From: Aldrovandia affinis
Lineage: Eukaryota; Chordata; Actinopteri; Notacanthiformes; Halosauridae
NCBI GenBank assembly: GCA_029706075.1
Contig: JAINUG010000037.1
Span: 6,966,166 to 7,030,165 of the forward strand
Length of the DNA: 64,000 bases
Direction of reading: 5' to 3'
Under the pieces are notes generated by a model that saw only the letters and a list, made by a program, of their open reading frames with translations, ran no database searches and had not been told where the DNA came from. This document shows positions 13,499 to 24,500 of the stretch, piece after piece (positions within the stretch are counted from its first letter, which is position 1; the number at the start of each line of letters is the position of its first letter). The position numbers were made by a program, and so were the translations under genes.

Positions 13499-13505
13499 TC
13501 TTACC
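13499..13505 (-). other. Splice donor of the ZNF536 coding exon
   Basis: The minus strand reads TCCTCAG then GTAAGAG. This is close to the consensus donor CAG|GTAAGT. The last exon base is 13505 and the intron starts at 13504. The junction splits codon 733 after its first base (phase 1), so the next exon must start with the last two bases of that codon, outside this window. Confidence -1.
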
Positions 13506-15701
13506 TGAGGAAGGGGAGGAGGGGTGTGGGCTGTCCTCTTGGGCGCTCCCGGTCTGGGACAGGCCTCCCCCGGCGCCGCTCTCCTCCGTGACGTTGGATG
13601 AGCCCGGAGTGGTGGATCTGCTGATGGACTGGGACTCGGGGTCGCTGGCGGAGCCGCGACGCTCGTCCAGGCAGACGCCATGCTGGATGGCCTCCTCCAC
13701 TGGCCGGCGCTCCTTGCTGTGCACGCGGGAGTGGACCACCATCTGGTGGTAAGTTCTAAAGACGCGGCCGCAGTCGGGACACTCAGTGGGCTTCTCCTTG
13801 ACGCCGGACAGGCCGTACTCGAGGCCAGTGTGGGACATGAACTCCCTGTGGCTGTCGAAGTTGTTGCCGTCGTTGATGCCGCCCCCCTTGGCTCCCTGCA
13901 TGGCCTCGGTGGCGTGGAGCTTCTGCTTAGAGCCGTCGGAGCCCATCAGCGGGTAGTCGTGCTTCTCTTTTGCGAAGATCATAGCCGCGTGCGCCAGGTC
14001 TTCGTCCTGGCTGCGAGGCACGTGGTGGTGCTCTTTGGGCATGAACGCCCGATCCATAGCCATCCCCCGCGCCATGATCTGCCAGGCCTGGTAGCTGTTA
14101 AGGGGGTCCATCTCCGCCACCTTCGCCGCAGCCTGCAGGCGCTCCATGCAGCTGGACTTCAGAGGGGGGACTAGGTTCAAACAGCCAAGTAAAGAGCGCT
14201 TCTCCCCTTCGCCCAAGCCATGGGCCATGCCCGCAACGGGGCCTAAGAGTTTCCCCAGCATCTCCTTCTCCTTCATGGCGATTCCTGCTTTAGTGAGCAT
14301 CTGGTGCTGTTCGGACAGACCGGTCTTGTCAGGCGAGAGGAACCCACTCTGCAGACAGGAGATGTACCGGGAGTAGAGGTTGGCGTGGGCTTCCTGCGCC
14401 ATGCTGTTCATGCTGACGGCCACCTCGGAGTCGCTCGGAGGTTTGCTCTTGATAGCCAGTTTGTTCAGGTGGACCTTCATATGGTTCTTGAGGAACCAGG
14501 GCTCCTTGAAGCGGCGGCCGCAGATCTGGCAGCAGTGCTCGAAGGAGTCCTTATGCTTCCGCATGTGACCCTTGAGGAACCAAGCTTGGCTGAACACCTG
14601 GCTGCACACTTCACAGCGGAACTCGCTGGCGGGCTTCTCGCCGTTGCTGCTGGAGCCCTGCCCCTGGGCCGACTCGGCAGTGATGTGAGCCTTCTCCACG
14701 TGGCTGATGAGGTCCTCCTCCTGTGAGGCGGCGAAATCGCAGAGCGTGCACTTGTAGGGCTTGTGTAGGATGCGGATGTGGCGGTCCAGCTCCTCCCGCT
14801 TCTTGAACTTGCCTTTGCAGAAGGTGCAGCGGAAGCCCGAGGGCGGGGCAGCCTGCTCGTCCTGGGCCGGCTTCGGGGAGGCCGAGGGCTGGGCCAGGCT
14901 CTCCGGGGTGCCCAGGCTGGTGGGGGTGAGGAGGCCGCAGGCCGACGTGGGTTGCAGCTGCTGCTGCTGGGCCTGCATGGGGAGGTGCTGGTGCTGAAGG
15001 GGCTGGGGGGGCTGTTTCATGTCCAGCCGCGGCTGCAGGAGGCTGCTCCTCATCTGCTTGTCCCTCAGGATGGCCCTCTCCTCCAGCTCGTGCAGGAGCC
15101 GGTTCTCCTCGCGCACCCGGCCGCGGCCCTTCCCCAGGTTGCCCAGCTTGTGGGTGCGCAGGTGGATCTTCAGGTTGCCCTTCTGGGCCGCCCGGTGGTC
15201 GCAGTAGGGGCACTTGAAGGGCTTCTCCCCCGTGTGCGTGCGCATGTGCAGCGAAAGGATGCTGTTGAAGCGGAAGCGCTTACCGCACAGCGGGCAGGGG
15301 TACTTCCTGTTCTTGCGGGCATCGTCCTCGATGTCGTTCATCTGGGACATGATGCCGAGGTTCTGCCCGTTGAGGAACTGCTGGAGGTCCACCCTCCCGT
15401 TCATGCTCAGGCCGCTGGCATCGATGTCCCGGTTGAGCTGATTTGCGAGCAGCGCCATCTGACTGCTGATTGGCTGGCTGGCTAGGGTCGCATGACTCTT
15501 CTCGTCGAGCGGGGTGGCTGCCTTCTCTTCGGGGATCTGTTGTCTGTTCTGGAGGTCGGGGAAGGCATGGCCAAGCTGGGCAGTCAGCTGGTGCAGTTTC
15601 TGACTGATTGGATAGCGGCCGTTGAGGACAGAGTTGCTGAGATGAGCATCAGCTTCAGGTGCAGCGGAAGACACACCAAGGCACAAACTAGACTCCTCCA
15701 T
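13505..15701 (-). CDS. ZNF536: ZNF536 large N-terminal coding exon (partial gene)
   Basis: This is the first coding exon of zinc finger protein 536, a nuclear C2H2 protein known in mammals as a repressor of retinoic-acid-driven neuronal differentiation. The exon encodes 732 residues and one base of codon 733. The start MEESSLCLGVSS and the block NGRVDLQQFLNGQNLGIMSQ match the vertebrate family as I recall it. Seven C2H2 fingers are visible at about residues 134-156, 162-184, 290-313, 316-339, 361-383, 388-411 and 639-661. A basic stretch KLGNLGKGRGRVREENRLL follows finger 2. A Gln/His-rich insert (about 232-250) and a Ser/Pro/Thr-rich C-terminal part (about 685-732) are low complexity. The human protein is about 1300 residues with ten fingers, so the last fingers lie in exons outside the window. 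The start is fixed by a splice acceptor one base upstream of the ATG. Reading continues past the donor for six codons of intron only by chance. Identification is from memory of the family, with no alignment run. Confidence -1.
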
Positions 15702-15702
15702 C

Positions 15703-15735
15703 CTGTGGACGATAATAGAAGAAGAATGGAGTCAA
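15703..15735 (-). other. Splice acceptor of the ZNF536 coding exon
   Basis: On the minus strand a pyrimidine-rich run, CCATTCTTCTTCTATTATCG, leads to TCCACAG, then a single G and the ATG. The AG occupies 15704-15703, so the exon begins at 15702 with only one untranslated base before the start codon. Any 5' untranslated sequence must therefore come from an upstream exon at higher coordinates. Confidence -1.
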
Positions 15736-15767
15736 ATCACACAATCACATCCATTAATTTGCAATAG

Positions 15768-15871
15768 AACAAATGCAGGTAAATACCACAGAATTGTAGC
15801 AGTGTATTCGTCCTTCCTCTTATTTCTGTGATGTGAAGAGGCCCCAGAAAACTGACACATTGTACAGCTTA
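15768..15871 (+). repeat. Direct duplication, unit 1
   Basis: This 104-base unit matches 16325-16428 without gaps, with about 13 differences counted by eye (about 87% identity). Most differences are transitions. It lies only 66 bp upstream of the ZNF536 exon, next to the intron branch-point region. The flanks of the two units are not similar. Confidence -1.
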
Positions 15872-16324
15872 CATACAAGAATAAATGGGGCTCACCACAA
15901 TGCTCTTTGACCAAAAAGGTTTTTTCTGAGTGTTTGCATTTTCTCATGACCTGCTAACCACTATCATTGTTCATTTCCACCACCGGAACTCATCATTTTG
16001 TGTAAGTAACACCAAAAAGTGACATGTTATTTCAATAATAAAAAGTATGGACACATTACAGTGTGATTACACCCTTAAACCATGGCCTAAATGCATCTGT
16101 TCGGTGACATCTCCAAGTTTGTGATGCCACTGCAACTTCTGGAAATCTACAATTTTGTATTCCCCGTACAAACCCTTATAATTTCATGCATTTCGTCTAC
16201 ATGGGCAAGACGTGGCCGGAAAACAGGCCTGGCAAGTTTGGCACAAGATAGCTTCTTGAGCATTGTATGGGTAACAAAACGTTTAAGTTGCACCTGTGGA
16301 TTAGTTACTCCTCCATTCATTCAC

Positions 16325-16428
16325 AACAAATGCAGGTAAATGCCACAGAAGTGTCCCAGTGTATTTGTCCTTCCTCTTATTTCTATGATACGAAAATGCC
16401 CCAGAAAACTGACACACTGCACAGTTTA
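16325..16428 (+). repeat. Direct duplication, unit 2
   Basis: Partner of 15768-15871, offset by 557 bases in the same orientation. It starts AACAAATGCAGGTAAATGCC and ends CACTGCACAGTTTA. Just downstream, CAATGCAGGAAACRGAG occurs twice (near 16448 and 16530), suggesting local repeated duplication. Confidence -1.
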
Positions 16429-18354
16429 CCCTGGATTTGACAGTGACAATGCAGGAAACAGAGAAAAGCAGCACTTTGGTTATGAGTGAGACGCATTTAA
16501 AAAAACACTTTTCAGAAAGAAGTATGTCAATGCAGGAAACGGAGACTTCTAGAACTTTCTCAATCTGTACTGCAATTTTGGATTCAATAATCGCCCTGTA
16601 AACATGCCGAGCACTTCATAATTAAACTACTTTGGCCCAACCTATCAAAATTATTTCAATTACACGCCTTAATGAAACAGAGCACCGCCATTGTCATGGA
16701 GCTGCTGGTATACAACAATTATGATATTAACAATAGCACTTAAAACTAAGGGGGTTACTTGAGTGAACACAAGCTCTTATCTTGGTACTGCGACACTCGT
16801 CTTGGACTAATTCCCATTAAAAGCCACATTATGTTTGATGTGCATCACACTGAATGTATTTTTCCTAAGTTTACAGTAGGGGTAACTGAAAAGGTTCCCG
16901 TGCCTTTGAAGTCTTGGAACCATTACAGATGGTTACAAAAGCACAGCACACTATGCGACTGTACTAAATACATTAACAAACTTTATTGTCTCGACTGGCA
17001 GTCGCTCGCAATTCCGTCCGCTCTTTTAAGAAGGATAATGCCACTCTGTTCCCTTGCAACCGAGGGGTCGAACCTTGGAAACAATAAAATGAGTTTTGCT
17101 TTGGTCAACAAAAAATCGTATAATATCTCATTAAGCCGATTAGTATGCTGCCTAGTAACAGTGCTAGGTGCTTTAACACATGATTATAATCATAAAAATC
17201 CTTCTGTGTTTGCAACTAAGCACTAACAGGGAATATCAGTTTTAAGGAGAGGGCGACAAGCAGCTTGGTGAGACTGCTCCTGTGTCCAGTGTTGTACCAG
17301 ACATCCCTCGCACATGGGACAATGTGGCAAAATCCCAGAGGCGTATGGCTTTGTCCCGGAATCTTTCCTCCCCCACGGGGAGATTACGCGTATACAAGCC
17401 TGGGAGGAGCCGAGCACTCTGGGAAAACAATTTTCTGCCTCGCCCGGGACAGCCAGCCTGAGCCGGCCCTCTGGACCACACGGCCTCTAGATTTTTAATA
17501 GACCTTTTACATGTCACAGATCAACACACAGGAGGATGCTTTTATACCGCGGTCGGCGTGGAGACCATTCTGCGGACAGTGGTCTGCAAAAATGCACTTT
17601 GGCCTCCGGGGCGAACGAGTGGTGGTTTCCCCACGAGTGACGCCTCCGTCGCTAATTGTTTATCAGAGCTATACGTCAAGTAAGCAGGACCCCAGCGCAT
17701 GGCCAAACACCAAACGAGTCCTCCGGAGTGTGTTCAGGGTCGCTCGTTCCACAGCGATAAATATCACTGCCAAGCTGAATCAAGGCTTTTACCCACTGGC
17801 TGCCCCCCCACCTCCACCCCCGCCCCAGAACACTGGCTGCTGTAGGCTGATGACTCTGTCCTTTTTATCTTCGGGTGATCAACATGCAGCCAGCCAGATT
17901 TCGGCATTCCGACAAACGGCCACACGCAAACATTTCTGCAATGGGCAGTAGGAGTAGAACGCGCGTTCCCTGTCATTATGTTTACAGTTCTTTAGCAGTT
18001 TCTCCTCCTATGTTGCTTTGGGAAGGGGGGCTCCTTTCTTACTATAGGAATAAAACACTATGACCACTTTAATTGCAAACCACATTCTATTCACCAGGGC
18101 TATTTTTGAATTTATACATTTTTTGTCTTACACCTGCACCTATTCTCATAAACCACCAGATATCGATGGCATAAATACACCCAGTCTGACACTGTCAGCA
18201 TGTACTGTATATGTCTGAGTTTGTTCATTTCCTAAGCATACACACTAAGTATATTTGCATATGTGTACACTGACAATGATGTAGACTTATACAATTGCAG
18301 TAAAGTGAGACATAAAACTGACATAGAACTGTGGGTCCTCCTAATTATATGTAA

Positions 18355-18429
18355 TGGAGTCCAAGGATACTGCTTTACACCTGGATTGGTCCAGGTTGAC
18401 CAATCCGGTTCTGCATCTCTGGGACTCCA
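18355..18429. other. Nested inverted repeat with paired CCAAT boxes
   Basis: The outer arms TGGAGTCC (18355-18362) and GGACTCCA (18422-18429) are perfect complements. Inside them, GGATTGGTC (18383-18391) and GACCAATCC (18398-18406) form a perfect 9-bp stem with a 6-base loop. The inner arms each hold a CCAAT/ATTGG box. It could be a paired NF-Y site, a hairpin, or a relic of a palindromic transposon. Confidence -1.
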
Positions 18430-18971
18430 CCCCAGCTGACACATAATTTCGAGTCAATGTTGCTGTGATATTGTAACAGCATTATCACTGAAACACCAGA
18501 GACATGTTGTGAAAACTGAATGTGTTAGATGGGTCCACAGTGAAAAATTTACTGTTGTTTATTAATGCAAGGTTTGCAAGACTATTTAAGTATTCAGAAG
18601 AATAAACACATGTTTTCAGTCATCATAACCTTTCTGGAGGAATAAAAGGAAATTAATTTTGTAACTGTGGCAACAGACAAACATACAGTACCTAGTCATT
18701 TCAGGAAGGGAGAGCATAGACATCCTTAAATGGATGCTTCAATTGGCCATATAGCTCTGTGACATGAACGAGCTGATATGGGGTGCTAATTTATAGATAT
18801 CTGCTTGTTATTTTTCCACAATGGTATATATTCTGCCTCATCTTAAACAAGTAAAAATGACAAGACAGTCAGAGGAATGAAGACAAATGAGAAGACAAAT
18901 CCATTCAGTTTTTTTCACATATCATTTCTGAAACGTATGCAAATGAGTACAATTAATATAATGCACCCCCA

Positions 18972-18972
<1 letters not shown>

Positions 18973-19056
<84 letters not shown>
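18973..19056. repeat. (CA)42 microsatellite
   Basis: 84 uninterrupted bases of CA. A second interrupted CA run follows at about 19131-19166. Confidence -1.
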
Positions 19057-19059
<3 letters not shown>

Positions 19060-20314
19060 CGTTTTAAAGGCTTTCCAATTTCTCTGATCAAAAAGGACAT
19101 GTCTTATGGTTAAAGGACATAATGTCTCTCACACACACACACACACGCACACACACGCACACACAAACACACATCCGCGGTATGACTTTTCACAATAATT
19201 CGATATCTACAGTGTCTACAGTGAAAAATGATGACAGAAGCAATATTCATTTTCATTTTAATGATACTAATTAGCCTTAAATATATAATTTGTTCAGCAC
19301 AAGCACGGGAGCACAACATTTTGATCTATTAAGAAACAAAGTGAAATAAAATGCAGAAACTTTTATCTGAATAATTCAGCCCCACCGTCCCACGTATTCA
19401 TGTATGATAATTAACATTCTGATACAAGGGAGAGAGACGAACATGCACACCAGTATGTGTCCACTCGAGCAAGCACAGAAATAAGCATACTTATTGTAGC
19501 TGGGACTCAAAAGTCCCAGCACATAGATTATGTCTTTCACTTTCAAACAACAGACATATTGAAAAAGAAATATTCTACGGAAGGGTACAAGTGAGAAAGC
19601 CTCTGACACAACACATAAGACGTAACACTGTAACAGCATCCATCTGACACCGTACCTTTCATTTCTAAAGCTCAATCTTTTTATTTTTTTACATGACACC
19701 AATAACTGCCGACAGACGCCAGCAAAGGCAGCGTACAGCTTCCTACCGTTTCAGTTAGCGGTGCGACCAGCTCCCTTTCCTGTGTCAGAAGCATTTAGTC
19801 AGGGTCTCTGCACAGAGCTGTAGGCCGTGCTGGCGGGCGTCGGTGACCTGCCTCGGTGCCTCTCTCTCAAAATGTCTCTTTCCAACGAGAGGGGGTTAGA
19901 CTGAAGCTTGTTTTCGTGGTCTCACTCTACCTGTCAAACGTAACATTTGCCCAGCGTCAACGATGCACTTTTATAAATATCACCGCTTGAGCAAAGTTTC
20001 TTAAAGCTGCCAGGACTTCCTTTTCTACTTTCAGAGATGCGGCGGTGCTCTTCTTTACAGTTTGTGGTTAATATTTGCCGTTTCAAGCAACGTGACAGAC
20101 AACAACATTTTGCAAATCGTCCTGCAACCTGGTTGCAATTACCCTGGTTACATTTAACACTTTGAATGTTAAAGCGTCAAATCTTCAAAGAGTTACAGAT
20201 GATAAACTCAGCTGAAGAGTTTTCATTTTGCAGGTAGGCTGCTTAAACTACATACACCTGTGTAAACTGTATTGCTACACCCAAGCTACATAAAACATGC
20301 AGTAGCCCAACCTA

Positions 20315-21558
20315 CAGGTAACTGCCAAAATAAAGGAAACGGCAACATAAAATGTATTAATAGGGCGTTGGGTCACCACTAGCTGCCAGAACAGCTGCAA
20401 TGTGCCTTGGTACAGATTCTACGTGTCTATAACTCTGTCGGAGAGTTGCAAGACCATTTTTCCACAATGCATTTCATCATTCGTTTTTTTTGTTGATGGT
20501 GGTGGAAAACACTTTCTCAGGCACCATTCCTGAAACTCCCATAAGTGTTCAATTGGGTTGAGATCTGGTGGCTGAGATGGTCATGGCATATGGTGTACAT
20601 TGTTTTCATGCTCATCAAACCATTCAATAATCACTCATGCCCTGTGGATGGGGGCATTGCCATCCTGGAAGAGACCACTCCCATCAAGATAGACATACTT
20701 TACCATAAGACGAAAGTGATCACTCAGAATGGCTTTGTAGTTATTGGCATACCTTGCACTGTAAGGGATCGAGTGGACCTAAACCATGTCAGGAAAATAC
20801 ACCCCACACCATAACAGAGCCACCAGAACCATCCACAGTGGGGAGAGAAGCACTTGGGCCTGTAAGTTTCTTTTGGCGTACGCCACACATGCAGTCGTCT
20901 GCTTGTTGAGAACAAGGTGCAGGATCTAACCATATGACTTTTTTTCCCCACTGTTCAATAGACCACTGCCTGTATTCTTTGCACCACTTCACACTATCCA
21001 TTTTTAGGTGTAATAAGGGGTTTATGCACTGCAGAGCGACCATAGTATCCCTATATGTGAAGTTCTCGATGTACTGTTCTTGATGAAACTGCCTGCTCAC
21101 ACCCTAGATTGATATTTGCAGTCAATATATTCATAGTTGCTTGTCTGTTTGGCCTTGCATCTCAAACCAATGCAAGGGCATCACAGTCGAGGAGTATGCA
21201 CTTTTGACCACAGTTGCCCTTATGGTTATGACGTCCAGGCTTCCATGCCAACATAACCTTAGCCATTGTTCCTTGTGAACCATCAGCAAGCTGAACAGTG
21301 TTCATCACTGAAGCTCCTGCCAAACGTGCCCCAACAATGACCCCTCTTTCAAAGTCACTGAGATCACTCCATCTAGCCATGACAGCCACAATGATGGGCA
21401 ACAAGGCCTGCCCAGCATTTCTGTATATAGCCCTATGCATGATGGGATGTTAACTGCTGAATTAACTCAGGAATCACAACTGTGTGGAAGCACCTGCTTT
21501 CCATATACTTTGTACCCCTCATTTACTCCAGTGTTTCCTTTATTTTGGCAGTTACCTG
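20315..21558 (-). mobile_element. Tc1-like DNA transposon copy B, both ends present
   Basis: A 1244-bp element flanked by TA at 20313-20314 and 21559-20560+1000 (that is, 21559-21560), the Tc1/mariner target duplication. It starts CAGGTAACTGCCAAAATAAA and ends with the reverse complement of the same sequence, giving terminal inverted repeats of at least 20 bp. A decayed transposase lies on the minus strand. Fish genomes, and some lampreys by horizontal transfer, carry large families of such elements. The copy cannot move by itself because the transposase is broken, but its ends could still be used by an active relative. Confidence -1.
20500..21380 (-). pseudogene. Tc1-like transposase remnant
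   Basis: Three pieces in different frames are visible on the minus strand. The N-terminal helix-turn-helix part starts MARWSDLSDFERGVIVGARL at 21380. A middle part includes WSIEQWGKKVIWLDPAP and GGSVMVWGVFS (about 21000-20789), where the first catalytic Asp appears kept within a changed context. The third part reads LFQDGNAPIHRA, where the family usually has FQDDNAP or FQQDNAP, so the second catalytic Asp looks replaced by Gly. Then comes PPDLNPIEHLWE with the third acidic residue. Frame changes and stops separate the parts, so no functional enzyme is made. Total length fits the usual ~340-residue family. Confidence -1.
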
Positions 21559-21560
21559 TA

Positions 21561-24500
21561 CGTCCTGAGTGGGCCAGACTTAAGCATACTTCTGTGAAAC
21601 AATAATTGCTGCATCTTCAAAACAGCAAAATGTGAAATGAAAAATCATTAGTTATGCTCTACTTTGTCATTTTGGGCATGTATTGACCAGAAATGATTGA
21701 CTAATTAGAATGCGATACCTCATTAATTACTATGAAGAAAGTCATCATTATTAATAAATCAATTATTATTTACTAACTGTGAAAAATTCAATCTTATCAG
21801 CTTCAAATCATTAATGAGTCCTGGCCACAACTAATGAAAGAGCAAAATAATACCATAAACACTGGGAATGTCAATCATAGATTGTATATTTTATGGTTGG
21901 AGATATGCATGCATTCACTCGAGTGCTTGCTGTTCGTAAAAAAAAGTGGCGAGATGAAATTATATAATAATAGCAATAATAATATAAAAATTATTTTATA
22001 TTAAAAATAAAATAAAAATATTTCCACGGACGAAATGGTACATACAGTAGTTAGCATTCCCATTGGTCCACCTCTTTAGTTATGCTTAGTGTTTTGCATG
22101 TAGGTTATAAAACTACACTATCAAAAAATACTGTTCTCTCTGTAATAAGCTGAGAAGCTTGTCCCGACCACCAACTGAAACAAATACTTTTCTCATCAGC
22201 AGGTTCAAATGCAAACAAACCCATCTTAAACCACCGGGGCACCAGACTCGCAGGAACATCACAATTAACGTGGAAAAAGTTGGATTGCCTCGAAATCTGG
22301 CCAAATTATGTCTGGACGACTGGCAGGAGCAAACACATGAATGCACTGTAACTGTTACAAATATCTCTATCTGGTATAGTCCTCAAAAGCTTGGCTGGGC
22401 TCGTCTTTCCCCTCTGCTCTCCGCGTTAGACAATATGTCATTGAGTGGACTTAAGAGGACTGTCAACAGGTAGTTCAGCTTTCAACTCATCTCCACAGAT
22501 CAGTATAAGGAAAAAATGTGGCTTTTTATCCCTGTGTCTCACAGGCTATCAAGGGAGCCAGGGATTCAGGGAACCAGATCAATGGGGAACCAGCACATTC
22601 CCACAGTCCTTTGTCCCAGTCGGCCGCGTCATCGGCTCTCCACAACGCACTTCTTTATGCTAAAAAACTGGCCTTGCTATGATGCCGGGGCAGATGTGGG
22701 CTTTCTGTGTAATGGTAACAGTGTGGAGGAAGTCATTTTTTCTGCCTCTTTTTTTTTTTTTTTTTTTTCATGATGCGTACTAAGTGGAAGATGAATTGTT
22801 TGAACATTTGTGAAGCAGACTCTGTTTTGCAAAGTGATGACGAATTGGGATGGGGGGGGGGGGAGGGGAAGGGTGCGCAAGCATGTGTGAGAAGTAACCT
22901 ACAGTACAAGCTAGAATGGAAATGTTCAACAAGAGCATGTCGAGAAAGTAAGAGAGTGGCTCCTTTCTTTCGGGGAAAAAAAACACAGAACGTTCTTCTC
23001 TTCGGACGTTCTTCGTTTCAGATTTATCTGGTACGTGATAGAACATCGCTCAACCCCCACCCCCACCCCTTCCATTCCCTCATCTCGGGTTTCCGCGTGT
23101 CAGAAAACAGGGGCGATTCTTCTTCACAGACTACAATGGTGACGGTCATGTCACCGATCATGCAAGGCTCCGCTACAGCAGCAAAGGCCTAAAAACAATG
23201 CCCATACTGTTACTCTCCATGTAGGGTCAATCAAGGCTTACATCACTCGCCGCTTCGACCTCCATGTGAATTATGTGTACTGTAAAGCAAAGACAAAGAG
23301 TACCAAAAGAAGAAGAAGAAAAAAAATTAACAAGCAAGCTGCACTTTTTTCTAAAGGCAAATAGAGGAACATCACATCTGTGGAGCGATTGTTTGTGTTT
23401 CCCAGCAAAGCAAGGGAGAGAAATCTCTCTGTTTGCTTTTTAATGGCACAAGCTCTTGCTGCACATACAAAGCATCTTTAAAAAAATAGAGAAATTAAAT
23501 TGGTATCAGAACACCCACCCCCTTAAGAAAACAAGCGGAAAAGGCTGTTGCTCATTGGAATAAAAATTCTAAAAGTACAAAAAAAGGTGTCTTCTTTGAA
23601 CTCAGTGTTAATATAAGCCCAAATAACTAAATATCAAAAATAATTACTGTTTACCTCTCCTCCTGGTAGTACTGCACTTACGATTTTGCATAATGGCTCG
23701 AACAAGAGTGTTGTTGTGACAGGAGGTAAAATCAAAGCAGGACGCTACGGAGACAAGGTTCAATTTAGTTGGCGAATCCTTTAATTGTTGTGGAGCTAAT
23801 TAAAAAAAAAAAAAAAAAAAAGATTCTTACACTCATGCTATTTACCATCACTTGTATGCATACATTGAAAATTAAATTGTGCCTTCAAGCAATGAGAAGT
23901 AAAGGGAAAAAATCTGGTGCTACTTCAACATACTTACTAGCTTTTCACAACTGGAGACTGTAGTTTTGAATTTTCATGGAACAAATATATGGCTAATTAG
24001 AGCTACTCGTTATGGAACGCAAGTCATATAATTATTTTACATTATGCAGCCTTTAATTGAATGATTCTTCAATGTCTCTTGAAAATATCTTCTTTTTTTA
24101 CGCAGGAAGATAAGAAGACAATAAACAGGTAGTGAGCCACATGTTCTTTAATGAAAAGTAGCTCTGTCACAGTAAATGGGCTTTTTAAATATTGAACTGC
24201 TGCATGTCTTTTTAATACGGGATCTTAAATCTTCTTTATTCCATCACTTTGATAAACTTGCGAGCTAATCTGTGACCTCGATGTGAAGAAACTTTAAGTT
24301 CTGAAAGCAGTTCAGTCACGGCAGTTATGCAACTAGCTATGTCCAAAGAGCAGTTTAAAGACAGTGCACATCCTGTTTAAGTTAGCGACTAATCTTATCA
24401 AACCCATCAGGAAGTCAGACTTGAGTGGAATTGCTCTCAATTTTTAGCATACGTTACAATGTCATTATTTCCCCCGTTGCTGTTGTTTGCAGCTGTTAGC

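Larger units (their letters stand above)
15736..20312 (-). other. Intron 1 / 5' region, proximal part
   Basis: Noncoding DNA upstream of the coding exon. It holds a 104-bp direct duplication, a CpG-richer patch at about 17240-17720, a nested inverted repeat at 18355-18429 and a long CA microsatellite. Short open frames have no recognisable domains. Confidence -1.

Noticed and set aside
13680-15485. Long open frames on the plus strand and second minus-strand frame within the ZNF536 exon
   Set aside because: They lie entirely inside a GC-rich conserved coding exon, show no family motifs, and are the expected shadow frames.
15768-16428. Direct repeats as ends of a miniature long-terminal-repeat element
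   Set aside because: The units lack TG...CA ends, there is no target duplication outside them, and no primer-binding or polypurine features are evident. A plain duplication is simpler.
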